Assembly (NCBI GenBank): GCA_020247545.1
Contig: JADCIX010000046.1
Span: 1-64,000 of the forward strand
Direction of reading: 5' to 3'
Source: Rhodocyclaceae bacterium
Lineage (GTDB): Bacteria; Pseudomonadota; Gammaproteobacteria; Burkholderiales; Usitatibacteraceae
DNA length: 64,000 nt
The notes beneath the pieces are model-generated. The model saw only the letters and a program-made list of their open reading frames with translations. It searched no databases and had not been told where the DNA came from. Positions 29,441 to 39,570 of this stretch are shown here, piece by piece; position 1 is the stretch's first letter, and each line of letters opens with the position of its first letter. The position numbers were made by a program, and so were the translations under genes.

Positions 29441-29458
29441 GATCAAAAATTTTTGATC
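29441..29458. promoter_or_regulatory. Perfect 18-base palindrome upstream of lipoprotein
   Basis: GATCAAAAATTTTTGATC is fully self-complementary and lies 26 bases before the lipoprotein ATG, inside its predicted leader. It may be an operator or a leader hairpin controlling ribosome access. No binding protein can be named. Confidence 0.55.
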
Positions 29459-29547
29459 GGTTTCTGTGGCTTCACTCGCCTTAACGCTGCAAGTCCAAAT
29501 AGGAAACCGCAACCTCGACTGAGTTGATCTGTTTCGACCGACCTCTG

Positions 29548-29577
29548 AGTATAGCACCGAAATGGTGCGGCGCACAA
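29548..29577 (-). promoter_or_regulatory. Putative sigma70 promoter for the lipoprotein gene
   Basis: On the minus strand TTGTGC (29577-29572) and TATACT (29553-29548) are 18 bases apart. The spacer contains a GCACC/GGTGC inverted repeat. The leader would be about 125 bases long and includes the GATC palindrome. Confidence 0.5.
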
Positions 29578-29634
29578 TTTCCAACGCAAGTCGAGACCCT
29601 TGCGAATGCCGCAAAGGACGCCGCTGGAAGACAT

Positions 29635-30138
29635 CTACAGTCCCGATTGGCGGTCTGTGACGGCAAGCTCAGAGGAGGCCCAAATCTCTTCAAATCGTTC
29701 AACATATGGCTTGGCGCTTGCTTTGTCACTAAAGTTCATCACTGACCGGGGATGTGAGTAGACGGGCTTGCGCCACACGGAGTCCCCATCCGCCAAAAAC
29801 AAAACATCCTCAACTTGCCGTGCCGCGCCCGTGACCCGGTGGATCATCACTTGTCCACCGAATTGTCCGAGTAACGAAACGAGTCTTGGCAACTCACTCT
29901 CCAAGCTCTGAACCTCATGGAGGGCGATACGAATCTTGCGGTACTTTCCGCCTAGCAGCATAGATCGTATTTGCTCGATGATGTCAGGCTTGCCGAGCCC
30001 GCGTTCACGCAGTGTGACGGGCGTCCGATCAAAAATCATCAACTCTTGTTCAGTCGATGCGATCAGCAGAGCAATTGACTCGCGCGCTTCGCTGTTTGTG
30101 TCTAGGATGCGGTAGGTTGGATTGTCAGAGGAATTCAC
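29635..30138 (-). CDS. Conserved protein of unknown function (DUF7931-like)
   Basis: A 167-residue soluble protein without signal peptide. Parts such as LIASTEQELMIFDRTPVTL, YRKIRIALHEVQSLESELPRL, DVLFLADGDSVWRKPVYS and YVERFEEIWASSE recall a betaproteobacterial family that I know only as uncharacterised, with a fold hinting at phospholipase-D-like/TrmB-like domains but without the HKD motif. It lies 17 bases downstream of roxA and probably shares its message. Confidence 0.65.
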   Translation of the reverse strand: MNSSDNPTYRILDTNSEARESIALLIASTEQELMIFDRTPVTLRERGLGKPDIIEQIRSMLLGGKYRKIRIALHEVQSLESELPRLVSLLGQFGGQVMIHRVTGAARQVEDVLFLADGDSVWRKPVYSHPRSVMNFSDKASAKPYVERFEEIWASSELAVTDRQSGL

Positions 30139-30155
30139 TTCACACTCCGTGCTTT

Positions 30156-31355
30156 CTAGTTGTCAATCTCGATTTCACCACTTAGCCAATGGGGGTAGAG
30201 TTGCTGCAATAGGCGGATATGCAATTTGTTTGCGGGGAGTTGCCTAGAATTTGCAAGTTGCTGCATGTGCATGCGCTGCGTTTTCATTAGTGGGGCGGAA
30301 AAACGTATGGGCTGGCCGTTTAGATAAAAGCCGCCCTCGTCGAACAACATACGAGAACGCAAATCGAGGCGCAAGCCACGCTGCTTTGCCTGTTGACAAA
30401 AGGCCGCTCGCGACATTGTTCGCTCGGGCGCAATAAACTCGACATGAGACTTTGGTCGTGTCAGATAGCAGCCGACAAATTCACCTATGGCATGCGCCGT
30501 CATCCTCGGGCCAAGACTCGACTGAAGACGCTTTGTAAACGGCCTCTTTAGTGCAGGCTCAATGTAAGCGGGTGCGGTAGCGCGACCTCTGCCAGCATCC
30601 GTGTAGCGGCCTTCAAGGGTCAGGCTGTCCCGCAAGTGGTCGAGATACATATCAATAAGCTCCTGATAGCTTGGCGCGCGAAAACCAATCGACCACGTCA
30701 CACAGGCATCAGTTTCGGCAATGCCATTGTGGGCAAAGCCGGGAGGCAGATACAGCATGTCACCTTCTTCCAAAAGCCAGTCCTGTTCTGCTATGAATCG
30801 CTTCAGAATTTTTAGCGGAGCCCCGTTTACAAGCGTGTGATCTTGTTGTGACGAAACTTGCCAGCGCCGTCGCCCGCTGCCTTGCAACAGAAAAACGTCG
30901 TATGAATCCACGTGGGGACCCACGCCGCCGCCCTTTGCCGCATAACTGACCATCAGGTCGTCGATTCTTGAATAGGGTAGAAAGGAAAACTTTGCCAACA
31001 ATTGATGCGCTTCATGCGAAAAATGTTGCGTATCTTGTATCAGCACAGTCCACTTCTCATTATTCAAGCGCGCCGATTTCTTCAACGCGTTGATTTGCTT
31101 CGTATGGAAAGGGCCATGCGCGAGCGTCCAAGTTTTTCCCGAACTAGTTATCAGACGACTTTCTGCCTCGTCGTAGGTTGCAAGTGTCAGGATCTCCCTG
31201 TTTGTGAGAGGCGCGAACGTAGAACCAGTCGGAAAAGCCTGTCGCACCAACAGTGGCCGCTTTTGCCAGCAGTCCCGTAAGAATTTTGCAATGGATATCT
31301 GGCCCAGCGAAACCATTGGCATGACTGGATTGATTGACTTAGATTTTTTGTTCAT
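30156..31355 (-). CDS. roxA: Ribosomal protein L16 arginine hydroxylase (RoxA/YcfD-type JmjC/cupin oxygenase)
   Basis: A 399-residue Fe(II)/2-oxoglutarate oxygenase; the E. coli counterpart hydroxylates an arginine of ribosomal protein L16. Iron ligands are H148 and D150 (GPHVDSYDVFLLQG) and H209 (LPPGFAHNG). The family opening FLRDCWQKRPLLVRQAFP and the C-terminal winged-helix-like region (AAFCQQAKQRGLRLDLRSRML in part) are present. It is divergent from bcp. The substrate assignment is by family. Confidence 0.9.
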   Translation of the reverse strand: MNKKSKSINPVMPMVSLGQISIAKFLRDCWQKRPLLVRQAFPTGSTFAPLTNREILTLATYDEAESRLITSSGKTWTLAHGPFHTKQINALKKSARLNNEKWTVLIQDTQHFSHEAHQLLAKFSFLPYSRIDDLMVSYAAKGGGVGPHVDSYDVFLLQGSGRRRWQVSSQQDHTLVNGAPLKILKRFIAEQDWLLEEGDMLYLPPGFAHNGIAETDACVTWSIGFRAPSYQELIDMYLDHLRDSLTLEGRYTDAGRGRATAPAYIEPALKRPFTKRLQSSLGPRMTAHAIGEFVGCYLTRPKSHVEFIAPERTMSRAAFCQQAKQRGLRLDLRSRMLFDEGGFYLNGQPIRFSAPLMKTQRMHMQQLANSRQLPANKLHIRLLQQLYPHWLSGEIEIDN

Positions 31356-31503
31356 GGTTTACGGAAAAAGAAGACACGCGCGTTTGGAAAATGTTGCATT
31401 TTGTTGTTGCAAAGTCGAGAGGCTTTTGGATTAGAATCAAATTGATTACACCAGCGCAGATTTTTTTACATCTTGATGTAGATACCGCGAAGCGAGTGCT
31501 GCC

Positions 31504-31977
31504 ATGTTACAGATCGGTACAGATGCACCGTCGTTTGAATTACCAGATGCGAGTATGGAGATCGTTCGGCTCTCGTCATTTCGTGGCAAGAAAAATGTCG
31601 TTCTGTATTTTTACCCGAAAGACGGTACGCCGGTTTGTACCAAAGAGGCAATTGAGTTTTCTGACCATGAAGACGAATTTGCAGAGTGTAATACTGTGGT
31701 GTTTGGCGTCTCCCGAGACGATTGCCTCGTGCATGAAGAGTTTCGTGACAAACACGGGATATCGTTACAACTGCTTTCGGACGCAGAATGTGAAGTGTCG
31801 CGCATGTATGACGTGCTGATGGAAGGGGCGAACGCGACGGGCATCCATCGTGGTGTCAAACGATGCACATTTGTGATCGACAAAAAAGGTGTGTTGCGAC
31901 ACATCCTAAGTGACGCCAATCCGCGAGAGCATGTTAAGGAAGTACTGCGCCTGATTCGGCAGCTGCACGGGCATTGA
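31504..31977 (+). CDS. bcp: Peroxiredoxin of the BCP/PrxQ family
   Basis: A 157-residue thiol peroxidase that reduces hydroperoxides. The peroxidatic cysteine is C45 in YPKDGTPVCTKEA. Position 50, the resolving cysteine in E. coli BCP, is Ile here, so another cysteine (for example in FAEC or DDC) or an external thiol would resolve. A possible promoter (TTGCAA, then TAGAAT 19 bases on) lies in the upstream gap but is weak. It is followed by slyD. Confidence 0.93.
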   Translation: MLQIGTDAPSFELPDASMEIVRLSSFRGKKNVVLYFYPKDGTPVCTKEAIEFSDHEDEFAECNTVVFGVSRDDCLVHEEFRDKHGISLQLLSDAECEVSRMYDVLMEGANATGIHRGVKRCTFVIDKKGVLRHILSDANPREHVKEVLRLIRQLHGH

Positions 31978-32112
31978 ACACTGCGCGGACCCTGAACAAA
32001 GCAGCGGTAGAATGCCGCTCCTCGTCGACGCCACCCCTCCCATCCTGCCGCAAGTAAGTAAGTGCAGCTTGCTAAGTATTGTTGACTTTTATTCCTTCAC
32101 TTCCATCCTGTT

Positions 32113-32598
32113 ATGTTGTTAGTCGCCAAAGATACAGTTGTAACCCTCACCTACGATTTAACCGACAGCGATGGTGAGTCGATCGAGGCAGGCGCAACGC
32201 TTGCATATTTACACGGTGGGTATGACGGCATCTTCCCAAAAGTCGAAGAGGGATTAGTCGGCAAGTCGGTCGGTAGCGAATTTGCAATTTCGCTCGATCC
32301 GTCAGACGCCTTTGGCGATTACGATGCGGATCTCATTCGCATCGAGCCGGTTAGCGTGTTTCCACCGAATCTCGAAGTTGGTATGCAGTTCGAGGGGCTT
32401 CCGCCAGGCGAAGACGATGATCGTTGGATCATCTACACCGTCACCGACATTGCAGACGGACAAGCGGTTGTCGACGGCAATCACCCGCTGGCAGGTGAGC
32501 GTCTCATCTTCAAATGTGTCGTCGCTGAAGTGCGCGCTGCGTCAAGTGAAGAAATTGCGCACGGCCATCCGCACGGCGCGCATGGTGTTCACCACTAG
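32113..32598 (+). CDS. slyD: FKBP-type peptidyl-prolyl isomerase SlyD
   Basis: A 161-residue foldase. The FKBP core (VTLTYDLTDSDGESIEAG, then PKVEEGLVGKSVGSEF and SLDPSDAFGDYD) contains the inserted-flap domain (about 70-130, EVGMQFEG to VDGNHPLAGERLIF). The C-terminal metal-binding tail is short and His-rich (HGHPHGAHGVHH) without cysteines, compared with the long tail of E. coli SlyD. Nickel binding is likely but modest (inference). Confidence 0.93.
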   Translation: MLLVAKDTVVTLTYDLTDSDGESIEAGATLAYLHGGYDGIFPKVEEGLVGKSVGSEFAISLDPSDAFGDYDADLIRIEPVSVFPPNLEVGMQFEGLPPGEDDDRWIIYTVTDIADGQAVVDGNHPLAGERLIFKCVVAEVRAASSEEIAHGHPHGAHGVHH

Positions 32599-32605
32599 GA
32601 TTGGT

Positions 32606-33604
32606 TCAGTCCCGCGAGGGAGCAAAACCGCCGGAAGAAATTTGAAACGGCTGCTGCCGGTTATTCACGTCCACGCCGATGCGAACCCAGTTGACACGCG
32701 GCGAGCCGTATCCTTCGACACGCGTAACGTTTTCGATGACCCGCTTGTTTAGGGGGCTGCGGTACGGACGGTCCACGCGGAACTCATGCGTGTCGCCATG
32801 AGCGAATAAGGTCGGCTTACCGAATTTCTCGACTTCGCGCTCAAAGGCCTGTAAGAAGGGGACATACGCAGATTTTGCCACTGCCGTTGGTGACTCTTCA
32901 AAGCCTGGGTTTGCCTGGAGAAAAACAGCCAAGCCAACAATGTCTTCACGGCGCGCTCGCTCGATTGCAACGTTTAGCCACGCCAGGTTGGCTCTTGTAC
33001 GGTCAAGCTGTTCCGCATCGTTCTCGCGGTCGAAACCTACGTTATCGTTACTTCCCTGAATGTTCAACGTGGCGAAAACCACGCCACTTTGCACCCACAT
33101 GGTGTTTTCCCGGTAACGCGATAACACCGGATCGCTGGCAAAAATCTCCGCCTGCGATGTCAGTTTGATTGTTGACTGGCCGAGTGACAGCGGCTTGGAA
33201 AAAAACATCTCTCGCAGTTTCTTCAGCCGTTCGAGGGGATTCATCACGCCATTGCTCGGACGCCGGCAATCTACCCAGTCGTTATCACCGGGTGTGAAAA
33301 TGATGGGATGCTTGGATTGATTGATTTCCTGATAGCGGCGTAGAAACAAAGCATCGGTGCACGGCGCGTTCGAGCCTGCTTTGAAGTCACCAACGTGCAC
33401 CACAAAAGCCAATGGCTCCCGATCCATCGCTGCGAGTAAACGCGGAAACTGTCGCTCTTCCCAATCGTTGTACTGCTGGTCTCCAATCAAACCAAACTGA
33501 AAGGTGGCAGGCCTGCTCGACGCGGACGGCCCGGTGGCGCAGCCTCCCAGTTGGAGAAAAAATGCGAGAACAAACGTAACTGCAAATAATTTAGGCAAAA
33601 TCAT
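32606..33604 (-). CDS. Metallophosphoesterase lipoprotein
   Basis: A 332-residue predicted lipoprotein (lipobox LGGC) with a calcineurin-like phosphoesterase core: [34 protein letters not shown] and FAHGDTHEF give the metal-binding set. The substrate is unknown. The start overlaps the 3' end of mutS by 14 bases; ATG 33604 is chosen, with TTG 33610 as the alternative. It is convergent with slyD, only seven bases apart. Confidence 0.83.
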   Translation of the reverse strand: MILPKLFAVTFVLAFFLQLGGCATGPSASSRPATFQFGLIGDQQYNDWEERQFPRLLAAMDREPLAFVVHVGDFKAGSNAPCTDALFLRRYQEINQSKHPIIFTPGDNDWVDCRRPSNGVMNPLERLKKLREMFFSKPLSLGQSTIKLTSQAEIFASDPVLSRYRENTMWVQSGVVFATLNIQGSNDNVGFDRENDAEQLDRTRANLAWLNVAIERARREDIVGLAVFLQANPGFEESPTAVAKSAYVPFLQAFEREVEKFGKPTLFAHGDTHEFRVDRPYRSPLNKRVIENVTRVEGYGSPRVNWVRIGVDVNNRQQPFQISSGGFAPSRD

Positions 33605-36227
33605 CTCCAAGGGCGGACTTCAACTTGTATACAAGTGCCAGCGCATCGCGCGGGCTCATTTCATCAGGTTTCGCGTCACGCAGTTCATCAAAAATCGGTT
33701 GCTCCAACCAGCTGTTGCTCTCTGTCACCGCACTCTGGCCTGGCGCGAACAGATCACGCTGTGCACCTTGATGTTGTGATGAGACTTCGAGTTCAGCTAA
33801 TTGCTTGCGCGCAACCCTGACGACGGCGCGGGGAACCCCTGCCAATTGTGCGACTTGCAACCCATAACTCTGATTGGCGGGACCTGCTTCAAGCTTATGC
33901 AAGAACACAATTTTGTCGCGCGACTCGACGGCGTCAAGATGCACATTTGCCAAGTTTGGCAGTTCGGCATTTAATCGCGTCAATTCGAAATAGTGCGTGG
34001 CAAAGAGTGTGTAAGAGCGTGAGGTTTCAGCCAGATAGCGCGCTATCGCATAGGCCAACGATAGACCATCAAAGGTTGATGTACCCCGCCCGATTTCATC
34101 GATCAGCACGAGGCTCTGGCGCGTGGCGGTATTCAGAATCGCCGCCGCCTCGGTCATTTCCACCATAAACGTCGATCTGCCGCCGGCGAGGTCATCAGAT
34201 GCGCCGATCCGGGTCATGATCGCATCGATGTTTCCCAGCTCCGCGCGCACGGCGGGCACAAATAAGCCGGTATGCGCCAAAAGCGTAATCTGCGCGACCT
34301 GCCGCATGTAAGTGGACTTGCCGCCCATATTGGGACCGGTGATTAACAGTAGCTGGCGCGAACGTGATAAATCACAATCATTTGGAATAAAACTCTCGAC
34401 CTGGCTTTCCACCACTAAGTGGCGACCGCCCTCGATATGCAGCCGGTCGTCGGGCACAAACAACGGCGGGGTTAACTTCAACGCGACGGTGTTGCGCGCG
34501 TTTGCACAGTAGACGTCGATTTCTGCAGTGGCCTGTGCCAGGCGATGGAGTGTCGTGACATGCGGCGCGAGTTTGTCGAGTACCTGCTCATACAAATATT
34601 TTTCGCGCGCGAGGGCACGTTCACCGGCGGAGAGCGCTTTATCTTCGAATGACTTGAGTTCCGGGGTAATGAATCGTTCGGCATTCTTTAACGTCTGCCG
34701 ACGGCGATAGTTATCGGGAACTTTGTCGAGCTGTCCCTGTGTGACTTCGATAAAAAATCCGTGCACCCGGTTGTACTCGACACGTAAGTTGGCAATGCCG
34801 GTACGCTCGCGTTCCTGCGCTTCGAGTTGCAGCAAAAATCCTGACGCGTTGGTTTGCATTGCGCGCAGTTCATCGAGCTCCGCGTCATACCCGCCGCGGA
34901 TCACGCCACCGTCGCGGACCATATTAGCCGGCTCTTCTGCGATTGATTCAGAAAGACAAGTAAAGACGGCTGCTTCCAAGCGAAATGCCTTGGAGATGTC
35001 CGCCAATAAAGGGGTTTCACTTTCTGTTTTCACTTCCAACATAACGCCGTGCAATGTGGGTAGCGTCGCTAACGCGGCACGCAGCGCGGCGAGATCACGA
35101 GGCCGCGCAGTTCGCAAAGCGATACGAGTGGTGATGCGCTCGATGTCAGCCCATTCGCCGATGATTTCTTGAATGGCGGCAGCGATTGGCGCGACACCAT
35201 GTGATGCCAAGTGGCGCCCGACAATGACATTGTGATCCCGAAGCGGGCTGTGCAGCCAGTCGCGGAGGCGACGCGCGCCCATCGCGGTCGCGGTGGAATT
35301 CAGCACCGAAAACAAAGTTGGTGACGGCTCTCCGCGAATGGTTTCAGTGATTTCTAAATTGCGCCGGGTGGCCGCATCCATTCGTACATAGGCGTCTTCA
35401 CGCTCAACGCGCAAGCCCGAAAGATGTGGCAACGCAGAACGTTGCGTTTGCTGAACATAGCCGAGCAGCGCACCCGCCGCGCAGACGGCAGCGTCCATGC
35501 CCTCATTTGTGCCGATGCCGAACCCGGCGAGGTCCCTCGTGCCGAACTGGGTCGTGAGGAGTTTGGTTGCTGTCTCTAGGTCAAATTGCCACTCAGCAAG
35601 TCGCTTTACCGCAGGACGACCCGTACCAGGGAAACTCGTAATCGCCTCGGCGGCGTCGAAGAAATTGTCGGGAGCGATGAGTTCGGCGGGCTGAAGGCGC
35701 TCAATTTCAGCTTGAACCGTTGAACGAGTCGCGTTACGCAAAAAAAACTGCCCGCTGGCCAACGACAGTGAAGCCAGTCCGATGATGTTTTCGTGCGCAA
35801 ATACGGCCGCGACCAATACGTCTCTTTCGGCCGGCATCAACGCACTGTCTGTTAGTGTGCCGGGTGTGATGATGCGTGTGACGGCACGTGCGACCGGGCC
35901 CTTGCCTGTCACTTCACCGACCTGCTCACAAATCACCGCAGACTCGCCAAGTTTGACCAGCTTCGCCAAATACTGCTCAACCGCGTGGAACGGCACACCG
36001 GCCATCTTGATCGGTCGCCCACCCGACTGGCCGCGTGTGGTCAGTGTGATGTCGAGCAGTTTCGCGGCTTTCACCGCGTCATCAAAAAACAACTCATAAA
36101 AATCCCCCATTCGATAAAGCAGCAGCGTATCGGGATACTCGCGCTTGATGCCGAGATACTGCTGCATCATCGGCGTGTGCTGCTCGATTACGCTGCCGGC
36201 GGCGGCTTGGTGAGTTGGTTTAATCAC
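33591..36227 (-). CDS. mutS: DNA mismatch repair protein MutS
   Basis: An 878-residue mismatch-recognition ATPase. The mismatch-binding motif region [19 protein letters not shown] follows the usual [12 protein letters not shown] opening. The C-terminal ATPase has Walker [34 protein letters not shown] and FATHYFELT. Length is normal. Translation appears to begin at GTG 36227. The C-terminal tail ([13 protein letters not shown]) fits the tetramerisation segment. Confidence 0.97.
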   Translation of the reverse strand: MIKPTHQAAAGSVIEQHTPMMQQYLGIKREYPDTLLLYRMGDFYELFFDDAVKAAKLLDITLTTRGQSGGRPIKMAGVPFHAVEQYLAKLVKLGESAVICEQVGEVTGKGPVARAVTRIITPGTLTDSALMPAERDVLVAAVFAHENIIGLASLSLASGQFFLRNATRSTVQAEIERLQPAELIAPDNFFDAAEAITSFPGTGRPAVKRLAEWQFDLETATKLLTTQFGTRDLAGFGIGTNEGMDAAVCAAGALLGYVQQTQRSALPHLSGLRVEREDAYVRMDAATRRNLEITETIRGEPSPTLFSVLNSTATAMGARRLRDWLHSPLRDHNVIVGRHLASHGVAPIAAAIQEIIGEWADIERITTRIALRTARPRDLAALRAALATLPTLHGVMLEVKTESETPLLADISKAFRLEAAVFTCLSESIAEEPANMVRDGGVIRGGYDAELDELRAMQTNASGFLLQLEAQERERTGIANLRVEYNRVHGFFIEVTQGQLDKVPDNYRRRQTLKNAERFITPELKSFEDKALSAGERALAREKYLYEQVLDKLAPHVTTLHRLAQATAEIDVYCANARNTVALKLTPPLFVPDDRLHIEGGRHLVVESQVESFIPNDCDLSRSRQLLLITGPNMGGKSTYMRQVAQITLLAHTGLFVPAVRAELGNIDAIMTRIGASDDLAGGRSTFMVEMTEAAAILNTATRQSLVLIDEIGRGTSTFDGLSLAYAIARYLAETSRSYTLFATHYFELTRLNAELPNLANVHLDAVESRDKIVFLHKLEAGPANQSYGLQVAQLAGVPRAVVRVARKQLAELEVSSQHQGAQRDLFAPGQSAVTESNSWLEQPIFDELRDAKPDEMSPRDALALVYKLKSALGDDFA

Positions 36228-36293
36228 GTATTAAAAGTACCGCGTCACTGGTGAAACAAGATGGGACCGTTGGAGGCACCGGCTGGGGGATGT

Positions 36294-37631
36294 TTAGTCA
36301 ATCGAGTTGATGACGTCGCGCAACACGCTGATGATTCGATCGATTTGTGCGTCTTCAATAATGAACGCCGGCGAAATTACGATATTGTCGGCGGCACTTC
36401 GCAAGACGACACCTTTGTCATAGGCCTTCAGGAACGCTTCGAACGCGCGTGCACCCGGCGCACCGGCGCGTGGCTCCAGCTCAACGGCGCCAACCAGACC
36501 AAACGCGCGCAGGTCGATCACGTGTTTCACGCCTTTGAGTGAATGTACCGCAGCCGCTAGTTTGGGTGCCATGGTCGCTGCACGTTCAAACAAAGCTTCG
36601 TCTTTATAAAGTTGCAGTGTCGCGATACCCGCTGCACAGGCGAGAGGGTGAGCCGAGTAGGTATAGCCGTGGAACAGCTCCACTGCGCCCTGCGGTCCGG
36701 TCATGAAGGTATCGTGAATTTCTGGCGTGCAAATGACACCACCCATCGGCACGGTCCCCGAAGTGACACCTTTGGCAAACGTGATCATATCGGGCTGTAC
36801 GCCAAACACGTCTGATGCAAACGCGCCGCCCAGTCGGCCATAACCGGTGATGACCTCGTCAAAAATCAGCAGGATGCCGTGTTTCCTGGTGATTTCGCGC
36901 AGGCGTTGCAAATATCCCTTGGGTGGAAACAGAACACCGGTTGAGCCGGCCATCGGTTCAACAATCACCGCAGCGATGGTTGAAGCATCGTGTAGTGCGA
37001 CCAAACGCTCTAGCTCGTCGGCGAGATGAGCGCCGTACTCGGGCAGGCCAGCCGAGTACGCGTTCTTTTCCAGGTTGTGCGTCGTCTGGAGGTGATCGAC
37101 ACCGGCCAACATGTTGCCAAACATCTTGCGGTTCGCCACCATGCCGCCGACCGAGATGCCGCCGAATCCAACCCCGTGGTAACCACGCTCGCGTCCAATC
37201 AATCGCGTTCTCGATCCCTCACCCCGCACGCGGTGGTAGGCGATCGCGATCTTGAGCGCGGTGTCGACCGCCTCTGAGCCGGAGTTGCAAAAAAAGACAT
37301 TGCGCATATTGTCTGGCGCAATATCGATGATGCGGTTGGCCAACTCAAATGCCAGTGGATGGGCGAACTGGAAGGGCGAGCAAAAATCCAGCGTTGCCGC
37401 TTGCTGTTGAATTGCCTCAACGATGGGTCGGCGATTGTGGCCGGCGTGGCAACACCATAGTCCGGCAAAACCATCGAGCAGTGTCTTGCCGTCGTCGGTC
37501 TTGTAGTACATGCCGTCTGCACTTGCCAGCATGCGCGGTGCCGCCTTGAAATGGCGATTGGAGGTAAATGGCATCCAATACGCATCCAGCTGATCGCGAT
37601 GTAGATGAAGTTGGTCTGAAAGTATGGTCAT
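36294..37631 (-). CDS. Class III (omega-amino acid--pyruvate-type) aminotransferase
   Basis: A 445-residue PLP transaminase. Recognised by DAYWMPFTSNRHFKAAPR (typical of omega-amino acid:pyruvate transaminases), FCNSGSEAVDTALKIA, RERGYHGVGFGGISVGGM (in part), LIFDEVITGYGRLG and the PLP lysine in TFAKGVTSGTVPMGG. ATG 37631 is supported by GGAAAG seven bases upstream; the open frame continuing to 38357 is only the antisense of the HDOD gene. The amine donor (beta-alanine or another omega-amine) cannot be settled. Confidence 0.9.
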   Translation of the reverse strand: MTILSDQLHLHRDQLDAYWMPFTSNRHFKAAPRMLASADGMYYKTDDGKTLLDGFAGLWCCHAGHNRRPIVEAIQQQAATLDFCSPFQFAHPLAFELANRIIDIAPDNMRNVFFCNSGSEAVDTALKIAIAYHRVRGEGSRTRLIGRERGYHGVGFGGISVGGMVANRKMFGNMLAGVDHLQTTHNLEKNAYSAGLPEYGAHLADELERLVALHDASTIAAVIVEPMAGSTGVLFPPKGYLQRLREITRKHGILLIFDEVITGYGRLGGAFASDVFGVQPDMITFAKGVTSGTVPMGGVICTPEIHDTFMTGPQGAVELFHGYTYSAHPLACAAGIATLQLYKDEALFERAATMAPKLAAAVHSLKGVKHVIDLRAFGLVGAVELEPRAGAPGARAFEAFLKAYDKGVVLRSAADNIVISPAFIIEDAQIDRIISVLRDVINSID

Positions 37632-37817
37632 GGGGAGCTTTCCAGCAGCTGCCAGCTGCTTATCATTTGATACAACAAGTGCAAGTCTAACAAGTCCACC
37701 ACAATCGGCGGTAAATTGGGCATATTCCAGTGCAATATTCGCTTTTGATCGGGCTAGAATTCGTCTGTTTTTTCGTGGTTCAGCGTAACATTGCGTGCTG
37801 GCTTCAAATCGACAAAA

Positions 37818-38681
37818 ATGACAACCCCGCCCAGACAACAAGCAACCCAACAACGCCTCGTCGCGGCCGTTGAGAAAATGCCGGCGTTTCCAAAAGCCGT
37901 GCAGCAAGTGCTGGCACTTTGCCGCGACATTAATTGCTCGCCCCGTCAGCTGGTTGGTGTAATTGAGCACGACCCGGTGATGACGGTAAAGTTGTTGCGC
38001 ATCGTTAACTCCGTCAGTTACGGACTGCCGAACAAGGTTGCGTCTGTGAACCAGGCAGTTCTGTATCTGGGGCTCAATACCGTCAAGAATCTGGCGCTTA
38101 CTTTTGCGATGATCGGCGTGTTGCCGTCGAAAAATGTTGCCGGTTTTGATGTTGGTGAATACTTGATTCATTCTGTCGCAGTGGCTTCGCTCGCCCGTTT
38201 TCTCGCGACCCGGTCGGAATCCGGGGGCGTCGACGGCGATGACGCGTATGTCGCCGGCCTGTTGCATGATTTCGGCAAAGTTGTGTTGGCAACACATCTT
38301 CCGGACGAGTACCGCGAGGCGCTGGCGATCGCGGAGGCGGAGAAAAGACCGCTTCATATTGTTGAACGTGAGCTAATCGGCGCGGATCACGCCGACGTCG
38401 GTGCCATGTTGGCGCAGCACTGGAAATTTTCCGCCGACCTAATCGCCTGTATCCGTACCCATCAGTCGACCCCAGAAGCAAACGGGCTTACCGCGTGTGT
38501 CGCGATGGCAAATCAATTGGTGAGGCGTGCGGGTGTTGGTAACGCCCGCAATGCTTTCCGCGAGGATGAACAGCCTGTCTCACGGCGTTGGGGGGGCGAT
38601 TTTGCCGCCATCGACACCGCGCTCGGGCGCTTGGATGGCATCCTTTCTTCGGCCCGGGCATTTGCGGAGTCTGCGCGGTGA
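37818..38681 (+). CDS. HDOD-domain protein
   Basis: A 287-residue soluble protein with an HDOD domain over about residues 10-210 (MPAFPKAVQQVLALC, then IEHDPVMTVKLLRIVNS, AVLYLGLNTVKNLALT, and GLLHDFGKVVLATHL). Unusually for HDOD, the HD pair is retained in LLHDFGK. HDOD proteins are signalling adaptors in regulation of motility, cell cycle and second messengers; no output domain follows. ATG 37818 is preferred to an upstream TTG. It overlaps the MBL-fold gene by four bases (GTGA). Confidence 0.88.
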   Translation: MTTPPRQQATQQRLVAAVEKMPAFPKAVQQVLALCRDINCSPRQLVGVIEHDPVMTVKLLRIVNSVSYGLPNKVASVNQAVLYLGLNTVKNLALTFAMIGVLPSKNVAGFDVGEYLIHSVAVASLARFLATRSESGGVDGDDAYVAGLLHDFGKVVLATHLPDEYREALAIAEAEKRPLHIVERELIGADHADVGAMLAQHWKFSADLIACIRTHQSTPEANGLTACVAMANQLVRRAGVGNARNAFREDEQPVSRRWGGDFAAIDTALGRLDGILSSARAFAESAR

Positions 38682-39565
38682 AGGTGCGCTTCTGGGGTGT
38701 GCGCGGGTCTATTCCGGTCCCAGGAGAGAGCACGCGCCGGTATGGCGGCAATACGACTTGTATCGAGATACGGACCGACGCCGATAATTTGATTGTGCTC
38801 GATGCGGGCACGGGCATTTACCAGCTTGCGCAGTCGCTTCTGAGAGAATTACCCGTCCATGCCAGCCTCTTTATCACCCATACACACTGGGATCACATCC
38901 AAGGCTTGCCCTTCTTTTTACCGCTTTTTATCCCGGGTTGTTCGGTGCAGATTCGCGGTGCGCATGACGTTGTTGTCGGGGCAGGGATTGAACGTGTCAT
39001 GGATGTACAAATGCAATACAGCTACTTCCCGGTGCGTGAGGCAGAGCTTAAGGCGAGGATTACCTATGAAGATGTGCGACCGGGCCTGCCAGTGACAATC
39101 GGTGATGCGACCGTGACGCCTGTCTTGCTTAACCATCCGGTGGTCAACTTTGGTTATCGTGTTGAATGCAACGGTAAATCGGTGTTCTTTACGGGCGACC
39201 ACGAGCCGCACCATAACATCTATCAGCCCGGTGAAGAAGGCTTTGCGGCCTATCAGCAAATGGTCGAATTGCGCACGGCAGAAATTGTGGCTGCCATCGG
39301 ACCGGTAGACCTGCTCATCGCCGATTGTTCATACTCGGCTGAGGAGTACGCTGCCAAGATTGGATGGGGCCATGGCAGTTATGATTCAAGTATTGAAATG
39401 GCGCAATCTGCGGGAGCGAAGCGCCTCGCATGCACCCATCACGAACCGACACGTAATGATGACGAGCTCGAACGCGTGTTTGCGAAGACTATGCAGCGCA
39501 TCGGCACCGCGCATGGATTGCAAGACATCTTCCTTACCCGCGAAGGGTTGGAGATCACCCTGTAA
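38678..39565 (+). CDS. Metallo-beta-lactamase-fold hydrolase linked to HDOD
   Basis: A 295-residue MBL-fold protein. The start VKVRFWGVRGSIPVPGEST, then RRYGGNTTCIEI and LDAGTGIYQL, belongs to the group with metal motif THTHWDHIQGLPFF. Further ligands lie in FTGDHEP and CTHHEP. The start is GTG 38678, within the HDOD stop, indicating translational coupling. Members of this group are often fused to regulatory domains (known from the family, recalled), so a nucleotide or second-messenger substrate is possible but unproven. Confidence 0.87.
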   Translation: MKVRFWGVRGSIPVPGESTRRYGGNTTCIEIRTDADNLIVLDAGTGIYQLAQSLLRELPVHASLFITHTHWDHIQGLPFFLPLFIPGCSVQIRGAHDVVVGAGIERVMDVQMQYSYFPVREAELKARITYEDVRPGLPVTIGDATVTPVLLNHPVVNFGYRVECNGKSVFFTGDHEPHHNIYQPGEEGFAAYQQMVELRTAEIVAAIGPVDLLIADCSYSAEEYAAKIGWGHGSYDSSIEMAQSAGAKRLACTHHEPTRNDDELERVFAKTMQRIGTAHGLQDIFLTREGLEITL

Positions 39566-39570
39566 GGTGG

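Noticed and set aside
37632-38357. Long N-terminal extension of the aminotransferase
   Set aside because: It is the antisense of the HDOD gene; the family starts at 37631 with a good ribosome site.
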